This document shows positions 1 through 7,088 of a DNA stretch of 11,777 nucleotides, in pieces. How positions within the stretch are numbered: position 1 is the first letter of the stretch; every line of letters starts with the position of its first letter. The notes beneath the pieces were generated by a model, which searched no databases, had not been told where the DNA came from, and saw only the letters and a list, made by a program, of their open reading frames with translations. The translations under genes were made by a program, and so were the position numbers. The stretch is taken from the NCBI GenBank assembly GCA_041743485.1, contig JBGTMR010000220.1:1-11777 (forward strand), read 5' to 3'. The stretch is from JANDLT01 sp041743485 (GTDB lineage Bacteria > Acidobacteriota > Blastocatellia > Pyrinomonadales > Pyrinomonadaceae).

Positions 1-462
1 GGTGTGCGTGTAATGGTCGCGCGTCGCTTAAACGACATGGTGAAAGTCGCTGCCGGATACAGTTTCGGGCAGGGGCAAAGTTTGGATTTAAGCCTGATTG
101 ACGATTTTCAGAACGGCGATGCGGTCGGTGCTTTTCGCAACGAGATGTTTCAGGTTGCCGCCGCGCAGGTCGAAGCCGACGTGACGGACAGCACGAACGT
201 GCAAGCCGTAGTGCGGTTCTCACCGCGTGCCACAGTGTTTGCGATTGATCCGTTCGCGGGTGGGTTGGCGGTTTATGACCCGTCGTTAAGTCTTCTCGTG
301 ACGCAGGAACTGCCGACTTTCGGTTTGCCCTTACGCGCCCGTGCGATTGTTGACGCGCGCAATCTGTTCGATGTCACGATGTCCGCCGATGACGGTGGAA
401 GTCCGGTGTTTGTCGGCGCGATGCGGCGTTCGGTGCGTGGCGGTATCGCGGTGCGTTTCTAA
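1..462 (+). CDS. C-terminal part of an outer-membrane beta-barrel protein, probably TonB-dependent-receptor-like (5' end outside window)
   Basis: The frame is open from base 1 and ends with TAA at 460-462, so only the last 153 residues are present and no start can be assigned. What is seen: alternating polar/hydrophobic stretches typical of beta-strands, the segment ARAIVDARNLFDV near the end, and a terminal strand GGIAVRF ending in phenylalanine. A C-terminal aromatic residue and an NLFD motif shortly before the last strands are known features of outer-membrane barrels, notably TonB-dependent receptors, where the final strand is the BAM recognition signal. The exact family and ligand cannot be read from this fragment. 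An alternative is another large barrel protein of the same architecture. The gene is closed by the strong hairpin at 482-522, so it is not co-transcribed with the kinase downstream. Confidence 0.6.
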   Translation, partial: GVRVMVARRLNDMVKVAAGYSFGQGQSLDLSLIDDFQNGDAVGAFRNEMFQVAAAQVEADVTDSTNVQAVVRFSPRATVFAIDPFAGGLAVYDPSLSLLVTQELPTFGLPLRARAIVDARNLFDVTMSADDGGSPVFVGAMRRSVRGGIAVRF

Positions 463-481
463 AATCATTCGAGTGAAACAC

Positions 482-522
482 AAAGCGCGCCCGTTCAGTG
501 GAAACTGAACGGGCGCGCTTTT
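482..522 (+). terminator. Strong rho-independent terminator after the barrel gene
   Basis: A perfect 18-bp stem (482-499 with 504-521) closes on a four-base GGAA loop. The stem is GC-rich in its lower half, starts with AAA and finishes in a TTTT run continuing into TTATTTG. It lies 20 bases after the TAA of the barrel gene. Because the stem begins with A's on the left it could also work on the opposite strand, but no leftward gene ends here. Confidence 0.92.
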
Positions 523-609
523 ATTTGCTCTCACGCCCTACAAAATCCTGTATTTATTCAAAATGTCGGACGCCGCAAAGTTAAGGCGGTGTTAATTCAC
601 TGTTGGCAA

Positions 610-624
610 ATCACGCTTTGTGAT
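610..624. promoter_or_regulatory. Candidate enhancer (UAS) dyad ATCAC-N5-GTGAT
   Basis: Perfect 5-bp half-sites separated by five bases. The dyad lies about 115-130 bp upstream of the -24 element at 740, a usual distance for a dimeric Fis-type helix-turn-helix of an NtrC-family activator. A dyad this short is common by chance, so this is only a candidate. Confidence 0.25.
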
Positions 625-739
625 GCTTCCGTAAAAATGCGTTTCAATTATGCCCGTGACAATGGCTTCCGACAGGTGCAGTTTTCGGGTTGAAACGGAA
701 ACTTGGGCTTTGTGTGCGGCGTAAGCTTTGTAGGCGAGA

Positions 740-755
740 TGGAACAACGCTTGCT
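740..755 (+). promoter_or_regulatory. Sigma-54 (-24/-12) promoter for the kinase/regulator genes
   Basis: The sequence is TGGAAC-AACGC-TTGCT. The invariant GG (741-742) and GC (753-754) are separated by exactly ten bases, and TGG-N8-TTGC is matched in full against the consensus TGGCAC-N5-TTGCW. The predicted start is near 766, giving a leader of about 70 bases before the kinase start at 838. Seven fixed bases are matched, so a chance hit in a gap of this size is unlikely (about 2% by my own estimate). The neighbouring regulator at 4031 carries the GAFTGA motif needed to activate sigma-54, which suggests autoregulation. Confidence 0.6.
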
Positions 756-837
756 ACTTTGTACGGCTTGCCTGTTTTGAAGCCTGTGCGGATTTGTTGC
801 CCCGACGCGAAGCCGTGGAAGTGAAACGAGAAAACGT

Positions 838-3800
838 GTGTTGCTGACGACGCGAACATGGATGTTGTTGATTGCCGCCGTGCTGCTTTTGGCGGCGGGC
901 ATCCTCAATCTGACACAACGCATTCAGAGCAAACCGCAGCCAAGCGACGGCGTTGAGTGGCGGCAATCGGGGGCGGGGCGCGTCGTCGCTCACACGGTTG
1001 CCCCCGCATCGGTTGCAGGGCGTGCCGGAATTGCGGCGGGCGACCGTCTCGTCGCGGTAAGTTTCACGGACGCTCCGGGAAGTTATGAACAGGTCGCGGA
1101 TGCGCTCGATGTTTTGAAATACATCGAAGACGCGGGAGCGGGCGGCACGCTTCACTATCTGATTGAACGCCCGACGAACATGGAAGCGTCGCGGTTCAAC
1201 TACGCCGATTTGTACGGGCTTGACGGTTTGCGCTCGACCTTGCCGCGCGATGTTTATCTTCATCTGATAGGGCTTGTGTATCTGTTCGTCGGCTTCTACG
1301 TTTTGTTTAAGCAGGGCGGACGCGCGCCTTATACTTTGCACTTCGCCGGTTTATGTCTCGCGGCGTTCGTGTTTCACTTTTACAAGTCGCTCGGTTCTTA
1401 CGAAGATTTGGACGCGGCAATCGCCGTTCTCGATTCCGCCGCGTTCATTCTGTTCGCGCCGCTGTTTTTACATTTCTGCCTGATTTACCCTGTGCGCCGC
1501 CGCCTGTTTGCAAAGGCAAGCGGGGAATCTTTCGTGTCGCGGGAAAACCTGTTCACCGTCGGTTTATACGTTCCGGCTTTCATACTCATCTTCCTGACCG
1601 CGCTTGCGATGCTGATGCCGGGCGGCACACGGCTCGACGCATGGCTGACCGCCGAGTTTGTCGGCAGTCTTTACCGTGCTTCATTTCTTCATTTCGTGTT
1701 CGCCCTCGTCAGTGGTTCGGGCATTCTCATCTATCGTTTCTTCCGCAGCGGCAACGCCGTCATACGCCAGCAGTTGAAGTGGGTCGTGTGGGGTTCAATC
1801 CTCGCCGTTCTACCGTTCACGCTGCTTTACGCGGTCGGATACTTGACCGGGGCGGCGGCAAACATGACGACGCTCGCGGGCGCGAATCGTTTGACGGACA
1901 TCGCGGTTTTGCCGCTCGTTTTGATTCCTTTGACGTTCGGAAACTCCGTTGTGCGTTATCGTTTGATGGATGTGGATGTCGTCGTGCGCCGCGCCGCCGT
2001 TTATGCTTTGACGACGCTCGCCATTGCCGTGATGATCGGCACGGTCGTTTATCTCGCCGGACTTTACGCCCTTCAGGGCGACGGTGCGACGACGCTGTTC
2101 GTCGCACCGACTTTTAATTCTCTTCGAGTCATCATCGCTATCTTTGCGATGGCGGCAATCGTGATGACCGCCGCCCCGCTCAAGAATTTCTTACAAGAAC
2201 GCACGAACCGATTGTTCTACGGCGAACGCTACGACTTGCGAAACGGCTTGATGGATTTCGGGCGCACGCTGTCCGCGACGACCGCCCTCGACCCGCTTTT
2301 GGACGCTCTCACAGCGCGTCTTCAACAAGTCTTAAACGTCGAACGCATCGCCATCTTTATCGAGGATTCGCGCGCGCCGGGACGCTACATCACGGCGCGC
2401 ACCGTTCGATTGTCGCGCGAACTCATCGTGCCGCCCGACTTTCAAGAGATGATTGCGCGGCGTATGGGAAGCGACGGCATCGTGCGCGCGGATGATTTGG
2501 AACTCGCCCCGGAAACGCGGATGAACGACGCGATGCCCGCGAGTTTCGTGCGGCGCGCCCTTCATTATTATGTGCCGTGCGTGGTGCGCGGGCGGATGGT
2601 CGCGGTCATCGGCTTGGGACGCTCGGCGGAAGGTGCTTTGCTGTCGTCGGAGGATTTGGAAATCCTTCGCACGGTGTCGGGCTATGTCGCGGTGGCGATT
2701 GAAAACAGTCTGCTGTATCAAGAGCAACGCGCACGCGCCGCCGAACTCGAACAACTCAAAGAGTTCAACGAATCCATTATCGAATCCATTAACGTCGGAC
2801 TCGTCGCGGTTGACTTGCAAGGACGTGTCACGCGGTGCAATTCCGCGCTCGAAGAGATGCTCGGCATCGAACGCGACGCGGCACTCAATCGTTCAATCGA
2901 AGATTTGTTCGCTCCCGATTTCGCCGACACGCTTCATCACCTGCTCGGCAAATCCGATTGGCATATAGACCAACCGCGCTCGCTTTATAAAATTCACACC
3001 GCGACCCGTGACAATCACCCGCTCGTCGTAAATCTCGGCATCGCCCCACTTAAAAAAGAAGCCCACGACGAACGCAATCACGAAGACGACGAACCGCACG
3101 AAGCGATGAACAAAGATGCGATTGCGCCGAACGCTTTGACATCGGGCGCGCTCGTCGTGATTGAAGATGTGACCGAACGCGCGCGACTTGAAGAACAACT
3201 CCAACAGCGCGAAAAACTATCGAGTATCGGATTACTCGCGGCGGGCGTCGCGCATGAAATCAACACGCCCTTGACCGGAGTTTCCAGCTATACGCAAATG
3301 CTTTTGGGGATGCTTCCCGAAACCGACCCGAAGCACGCCTTGTTGGAAAAAGTTCAACGTCAGACAGACCGCGCCGCACGCATCGTCGGCAATCTCCTCA
3401 ACTTTTCGCGCACCGGCGTCGGCGTCGAATTTACCGCGACCGACATCAACCGCGTGCTTGATGAAACCTTGCAACTTTTAGAACCGCAACTGCGCGGGGC
3501 GAACATCGAAGTCAAACGCGATTATGCGACCACGCTTCCGACCGCGTTTGCCGATGCGGGCAAGCTTCAACAAATCTTCACCAACCTTGTTCTGAACGCC
3601 CGCGACGCGATTATCGAATCCGGCGCGATAACCTTACGCACGCGCGCCGACGACGAAGGCGAACGGCTTATCGTCGAAGTCACGGACACGGGTACGGGCA
3701 TTCCTTCCGAAAACTTAAACCGAATCTTCGACCCGTTCTTCACCACCAAAGGCGTCGGACGCGGCACGGGTTTGGGGCTTGCCGTGACCTACGGAATCGT

Positions 3801-3936
3801 CCAAGAACACTCCGGCACAATCACCGTTCAAAGCACGCACGAAACCCTATCTTCCGCCGCGCACGGCACGACCTTCCGCATCACGCTTCCGACCGCCGCC
3901 GCACGCCGCCGCAAACTTCAAATAGCAAGCGATTGA
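838..3936 (+). CDS. Membrane sensor histidine kinase, NtrB-type, with PDZ, multi-TM, GAF and PAS domains
   Basis: A 1032-residue sensor kinase. The order seen is: one TM helix (about 8-25); a PDZ-like segment (about 40-118, with a GRAGIAAGDRLVAV core); about eight further hydrophobic helices between 140 and 450; a GAF domain (about 480-625); a coiled linker; a PAS domain (about 645-775); HisKA with the H-box AHEINTPLTG (phospho-acceptor His806); and HATPase with N-box Asn920, G1 DTGTGIP (950-956), DPFFTTK and G2 GRGTGLGL (974-981). All catalytic boxes are intact. By family knowledge it autophosphorylates and passes phosphate to the NtrC-like regulator encoded 94 bp downstream. The PAS domain holds a His/Asp/Glu-rich insert (742-755). 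GTG at 838 is taken as start, behind a weak purine stretch; ATG at 862 would shorten the first helix. The ligand is unknown. Confidence 0.93.
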   Translation: MLLTTRTWMLLIAAVLLLAAGILNLTQRIQSKPQPSDGVEWRQSGAGRVVAHTVAPASVAGRAGIAAGDRLVAVSFTDAPGSYEQVADALDVLKYIEDAGAGGTLHYLIERPTNMEASRFNYADLYGLDGLRSTLPRDVYLHLIGLVYLFVGFYVLFKQGGRAPYTLHFAGLCLAAFVFHFYKSLGSYEDLDAAIAVLDSAAFILFAPLFLHFCLIYPVRRRLFAKASGESFVSRENLFTVGLYVPAFILIFLTALAMLMPGGTRLDAWLTAEFVGSLYRASFLHFVFALVSGSGILIYRFFRSGNAVIRQQLKWVVWGSILAVLPFTLLYAVGYLTGAAANMTTLAGANRLTDIAVLPLVLIPLTFGNSVVRYRLMDVDVVVRRAAVYALTTLAIAVMIGTVVYLAGLYALQGDGATTLFVAPTFNSLRVIIAIFAMAAIVMTAAPLKNFLQERTNRLFYGERYDLRNGLMDFGRTLSATTALDPLLDALTARLQQVLNVERIAIFIEDSRAPGRYITARTVRLSRELIVPPDFQEMIARRMGSDGIVRADDLELAPETRMNDAMPASFVRRALHYYVPCVVRGRMVAVIGLGRSAEGALLSSEDLEILRTVSGYVAVAIENSLLYQEQRARAAELEQLKEFNESIIESINVGLVAVDLQGRVTRCNSALEEMLGIERDAALNRSIEDLFAPDFADTLHHLLGKSDWHIDQPRSLYKIHTATRDNHPLVVNLGIAPLKKEAHDERNHEDDEPHEAMNKDAIAPNALTSGALVVIEDVTERARLEEQLQQREKLSSIGLLAAGVAHEINTPLTGVSSYTQMLLGMLPETDPKHALLEKVQRQTDRAARIVGNLLNFSRTGVGVEFTATDINRVLDETLQLLEPQLRGANIEVKRDYATTLPTAFADAGKLQQIFTNLVLNARDAIIESGAITLRTRADDEGERLIVEVTDTGTGIPSENLNRIFDPFFTTKGVGRGTGLGLAVTYGIVQEHSGTITVQSTHETLSSAAHGTTFRITLPTAAARRRKLQIASD

Positions 3937-3942
3937 AAAGCA

Positions 3943-4021
3943 GTGACAAGTGACGAGTGACGAGTGACAAGTGTAAAATCTGTAATCAACTTCTTGTCAC
4001 TCATCACTTGTTGCTTGTCAC
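3943..4021. repeat. Palindromic heptad-repeat element between kinase and regulator
   Basis: The left arm 3943-3971 is four head-to-tail heptads TGAC[AG]AG preceded by a G. The right arm 3993-4021 is the reverse-complement type (CTTGTCA and variants). Twenty-eight of 29 positions pair in RNA: 25 Watson-Crick, 3 G-U and one C-A mismatch, with a 21-base AT-rich loop. The element starts 6 bases after the kinase stop and ends 9 bases before the regulator ATG, so it fills the gap. No Shine-Dalgarno is visible before that ATG. Confidence 0.85.
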
Positions 4022-4030
4022 CGTTTTACT

Positions 4031-5428
4031 ATGGCTAAAAAAGGTTCTGTACTCGTCGTTGACGACGAGGAAATCATGCGCGACGTTTTAGAGACGTTGC
4101 TTTCAAGCGCGGGCTACCGCGTTGACCTCGCGCGCACAGGCGAGGAAGGCATCGAAGCTTACTCAAAGAAGACTTACGATGTCGTACTGCTCGATGTCTC
4201 GATGCCGGGCATGGGCGGGCTTTCGGCGTTGGGCGAGATTTTGAAACATGATGTTGAAGCCGTCGTCGTGATGATTACGGCTTACGCGACTTTCGACACG
4301 GCGGTGTCGGCATGGGAGCGCGGGGCGTTTGGTTGCATACGCAAACCTTTCAGCAACGAACAGGTTTTAAGCACCATCGCGGCGGGGATTTCAAAGCGGC
4401 GCAAAGAAGAGGAACGCCTTGTTTTGCGGCGCGCGATGCGGGCGAGCGTCAATCGTGAAGGCATCATCGGGCGCAGCGAGAACATGCAAAGCATATTTGC
4501 ACTTGTTGACCAAGTTGCGCCCGCGCGTTCGACCGTGTTGATAACGGGTGAATCGGGAACGGGCAAGGAACTCATCGCCCGCGCGATTCACGAAGGCAGC
4601 CCGCGCAATCAAAAGCCGTTCGTCACCGTCAACTCGTCGAACATTCCGAGCGAACTTTTAGAGAGTGAACTTTTCGGACACACACGCGGGGCGTTCACCG
4701 GAGCGGTCGCGGCGAAGAAAGGTTTGTTCGATGTCGCGGACGGCGGTTCAATCTTTCTCGATGAAATCGGCGAACTGCCGTTTGAGACGCAGGCCCGTCT
4801 GCTTCGCGTGATTCAGGAACGCGAGTTCACTCCGCTTGGCGACACCACGCCGCACAAGGTTGACGTGCGAATCATCGCCGCGACGAATCGTGATTTGCGC
4901 GAAGCCGTCAGACAAAATCAGTTCCGCGAAGATTTGTATTATCGCCTCGCTGTCATCTCGATTGAACTGCCGCCGTTGCGCGAACGTCGTCAAGACATAC
5001 TCGCCCTCGCGCAGCATTTCATACGCAAGTACAACGCGGAAAACAATCGCCACATCAGCGAACAGATTAACGCCGACACGCTCGCCCTGCTCGAAGCCTA
5101 TCCGTTTCCCGGCAACGTCCGCGAACTGGAGAACGTAATCGAACGCGCGGTCGTTATCGCACCCGGCATGGAGATTCAAGCTGAACACTTGCCGCCCGAC
5201 ATCATCAATCCAACCGCGTGGCGCGCATCATCATCGGGCGACTCGGCAAACGCCGCGATAGACATCACACGCGGCATCAACTTTTACGACGAAGTGCGCC
5301 GCTTCGAGATTGACATCATTCGCCAAGCACTCGCCTACACCAACAACCATCAATCACGCGCCGCGCGGCTCATCGGCATGAACGCGACGACGCTCAACTC
5401 GAAGATTAAGAGCTATAATATTTCGTGA
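4031..5428 (+). CDS. NtrC-family sigma-54-dependent response regulator
   Basis: A 465-residue activator with the full three-domain layout. The receiver domain (about 5-120) has the acidic pair Asp11/Asp12, phospho-acceptor Asp55, Thr84 and Lys106. The AAA+ domain (about 146-385) has Walker A GESGTGKE (174-181), the sigma-54-contacting GAFTGA loop (221-226) and Walker B with Asp245-Glu246. A Fis-type helix-turn-helix closes the protein (about 422-465, AARLIGMNATTLNSKIKSY). No key residue is missing. By family knowledge, phosphorylation drives oligomerisation and ATP-dependent opening of sigma-54 polymerase. The partner is almost certainly the kinase just upstream. ATG at 4031 is the start; it has no recognisable ribosome-binding site because the heptad palindrome ends 9 bases before it. 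Targets are unknown apart from the promoter proposed at 740-755. Confidence 0.96.
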   Translation: MAKKGSVLVVDDEEIMRDVLETLLSSAGYRVDLARTGEEGIEAYSKKTYDVVLLDVSMPGMGGLSALGEILKHDVEAVVVMITAYATFDTAVSAWERGAFGCIRKPFSNEQVLSTIAAGISKRRKEEERLVLRRAMRASVNREGIIGRSENMQSIFALVDQVAPARSTVLITGESGTGKELIARAIHEGSPRNQKPFVTVNSSNIPSELLESELFGHTRGAFTGAVAAKKGLFDVADGGSIFLDEIGELPFETQARLLRVIQEREFTPLGDTTPHKVDVRIIAATNRDLREAVRQNQFREDLYYRLAVISIELPPLRERRQDILALAQHFIRKYNAENNRHISEQINADTLALLEAYPFPGNVRELENVIERAVVIAPGMEIQAEHLPPDIINPTAWRASSSGDSANAAIDITRGINFYDEVRRFEIDIIRQALAYTNNHQSRAARLIGMNATTLNSKIKSYNIS

Positions 5429-5574
<146 letters not shown>

Positions 5575-5579
5575 CTTTT

Positions 5580-6548
5580 ATGCACCACATCATTTTTCTA
5601 GACGCGACAACGGTACAAAGCGATTTGCCCGCATTTAGTTTTCCGCACGATTTTCGCGCTTATGATGAAACGAAGGCATCGGATGTCGTCGCGCGTTTGC
5701 AAGGTGCGACAATTGCGATTACGAATAAGGTCGTGCTTGGAGCGGATGAGTTCGCACAACTTCCCGCGCTTAAATTCGTCGCGGTCGCGGCAACCGGATA
5801 CAACAACATTGATACCCGTGCGGCGCATGAACACGGTGTGAAAGTTGCGAACGTGCCGAACTATTCAAACGATTCCGTTCCCGAACATGTGCTGATGATG
5901 GCTCTCGCGTTGCGCCGTAATTTATTGAATTATCGCCGTAGTGTGCGCGACGGAGCGTGGGAGCAAAGTCCGCATTTCTGCCTGCTCGACCATCCGATTT
6001 TGGACATCAAAGGTTCGACCTTTGGCATCGTCGGCTTCGGGGCGTTGGGTCAAGCAACCGCGCGTCTGGCGCAATGCTTCGGTGCGAATGTGGTTGTCGC
6101 GGAACGGCGCGGGGCGAGGCGTGTGCGTGAAGGGCGCGAGGAATTTCAGCAAGTCATAAGCACAAGCGACATCTTGAGTCTGCATTGTCCTTTGACCGCC
6201 GAGACGCGCGGGCTGATTGGAGCGGCGGAACTGAAATTGATGAAGCCGACGGTGGTCTTAATCAACTGCGCGCGCGGCGGCATCGTGGATGAAACGGCGT
6301 TGGTCGAAGCCTTACAAGCGAAGCGCATCATGGGTGCGGGCATTGATGTACTGTCACGCGAACCGCCGCCGGAAGACAGGGGAAATCCTTTGCTTAACGT
6401 GAAACTGTCAAACTTAATCGTGACGCCGCACAACGCATGGGCGAGCCAGAACGCGACGCAAGAATTAGCACAAGGAATCGTCGCCAACATCGAAGCTTTC
6501 GTCGCGGGAAAGTCGCAGAATTTAGTCGGCGGTGGGCAAAATAAGTGA
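5580..6548 (+). CDS. D-isomer-specific 2-hydroxyacid dehydrogenase, glycerate dehydrogenase/hydroxypyruvate reductase-like
   Basis: A 322-residue NAD(P)-dependent reductase of usual family length. The Rossmann signature GFGALG lies at 152-157, and the catalytic triad of this family is present as Arg232 (NCARGG), Glu261 (LSREPP) and His284 (TPHNAW). The segment ATGYNNIDTRAAHEHGVKV near residue 71 and the YSNDSVPEH stretch resemble glycerate dehydrogenases (hydroxypyruvate + NADH to D-glycerate) more than lactate or phosphoglycerate dehydrogenases. The lack of a C-terminal ACT domain argues against SerA. The substrate is inferred, not proven. ATG at 5580 follows the heptad palindrome with no Shine-Dalgarno. 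The gene could be read through from the regulator, or have a promoter hidden in the repeat. It ends at the bidirectional hairpin 6570-6614. Confidence 0.9.
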   Translation: MHHIIFLDATTVQSDLPAFSFPHDFRAYDETKASDVVARLQGATIAITNKVVLGADEFAQLPALKFVAVAATGYNNIDTRAAHEHGVKVANVPNYSNDSVPEHVLMMALALRRNLLNYRRSVRDGAWEQSPHFCLLDHPILDIKGSTFGIVGFGALGQATARLAQCFGANVVVAERRGARRVREGREEFQQVISTSDILSLHCPLTAETRGLIGAAELKLMKPTVVLINCARGGIVDETALVEALQAKRIMGAGIDVLSREPPPEDRGNPLLNVKLSNLIVTPHNAWASQNATQELAQGIVANIEAFVAGKSQNLVGGGQNK

Positions 6549-6569
6549 TGTGAGTTTGGCTTGAAAATG

Positions 6570-6614
6570 GAGAAAGAGGACGAGTGAATTTAATTCCTAC
6601 TCGTCCTCTTTCTC
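6570..6614. terminator. Bidirectional terminator between convergent genes
   Basis: A perfect 16-bp inverted repeat, 6570-6585 with 6599-6614, has a 13-base AT-rich loop that can pair further (GAATT with AATTC). It sits 21 bases after the dehydrogenase stop and 8 bases after the stop of the leftward small gene, where a shared terminator is expected. Downstream T content is modest in both directions (CTGTTAGTTT rightward, CATTTTC leftward), so the efficiency is uncertain. Confidence 0.8.
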
Positions 6615-6622
6615 TGTTAGTT

Positions 6623-7015
6623 TCAATTGCTGGCTGCCGCTTGCTGTTCGCCGCCCGCTTCCTCTTCCGGGTGGTCGGAGGTGTAGAGGCGCAAGATTTC
6701 TTGTCCCTGACGTGAACGCGGGTCAATCGTGCGAAGGTGTTTGCGCCCTTGCATTTCCCAGAGGGCGGTGACTTGACCGTCTTTTTCGACGGCGTGATAA
6801 GAAATTTCTTCCGTACTTTCTTCGGCAGGGGGTGCGGTTTCGGGTTCGGTGCTTGCGTCGGTATTCGATGGGTCTTGGGCTTCGGGTGCGTCGGTGGTTG
6901 TCGCTTCAGGTGTGACGGCGGTTGTTTCTTCGGTGGTGGTCGCGTTGGTCGTCGCGTCTTCGGTGGCGACGGTGTTTGGTTGGCTTTCTGAAATGTTTGC
7001 TTCGTTCTCTGACAT
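6623..7015 (-). CDS. Small Thr/Ala/Glu-rich acidic protein of unknown function
   Basis: A 130-residue protein I do not recognise. Residues 1 to about 68 are low-complexity and rich in Thr, Ala, Glu and Pro with almost no hydrophobic positions, so probably disordered. Residues about 69-112 look folded, with the stretches ISYHAVEKDGQVTALWEMQG and RSRQGQEILRLY. The tail is again acidic and Ala/Gln-rich. There is no signal peptide or membrane helix. ATG at 7015 is the start, with a distant AAGGA about 12 bases upstream. The gene lies 73 bp downstream of the subtilase on the same strand and may share its transcript. It could be a partner or substrate of that protease, but this rests on position only. 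The clean start, stop and terminator support a real gene despite its simple composition. Confidence 0.7.
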   Translation of the reverse strand: MSENEANISESQPNTVATEDATTNATTTEETTAVTPEATTTDAPEAQDPSNTDASTEPETAPPAEESTEEISYHAVEKDGQVTALWEMQGRKHLRTIDPRSRQGQEILRLYTSDHPEEEAGGEQQAAASN

Positions 7016-7069
7016 GATTTGAAAAGTTTCCTTAAAAGTTTTGTTCCGTGTGTTGATTGAAATTGTGGC

Positions 7070-7088
7070 ACACGCCGTTTCGACGTGT
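7070..7088 (-). other. Small hairpin directly after the subtilase stop codon
   Basis: ACACGTCG-AAA-CGGCGTGT on the minus strand gives an 8-bp stem (one T-G pair) with a three-base loop, starting at the base after the TAG at 7089-7091. No T-run follows, so it looks more like an attenuating or mRNA-stabilising structure between the subtilase and the small acidic gene than a full terminator. Confidence 0.4.

Larger units (their letters stand above)
523..837 (+). promoter_or_regulatory. Gene-free control region upstream of the histidine kinase
   Basis: This 315-bp stretch has no credible coding sequence on either strand. It contains the sigma-54-type promoter at 740-755, a short dyad ATCAC-N5-GTGAT at 610-624, and an 8-bp perfect inverted repeat CGTTTCAA (640-647) / TTGAAACG (690-697). 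The sequence GCTTCCG occurs twice, at 625-631 and 664-670. The dyads lie about 45-130 bp upstream of the promoter, where enhancer sites for NtrC-type activators are often found. That role is inference. Confidence 0.5.

Noticed and set aside
603..620. TGGCAA...GCTTT as a second sigma-54 promoter
   Set aside because: The spacing from GG to GC is 8 rather than 10, and the TTGC half is missing.
754..1341. 195-residue open frame on the minus strand under the kinase start
   Set aside because: It is antisense to the PDZ/TM part of a clearly coding gene and its Arg/Gln-rich translation has no fold-like pattern. It is a shadow of high-GC codon usage.
1353..2117. 254-residue open frame in another plus-strand frame inside the kinase
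   Set aside because: Arg-rich, without motifs and fully inside the kinase TM region, whose own frame gives clean membrane helices.
6394..7071. 225-residue open frame on the minus strand across the 6570-6614 hairpin
   Set aside because: It runs through the terminator and antisense through the end of the dehydrogenase, and its Pro/Lys/Thr-rich translation is an out-of-frame reading of the acidic small gene.
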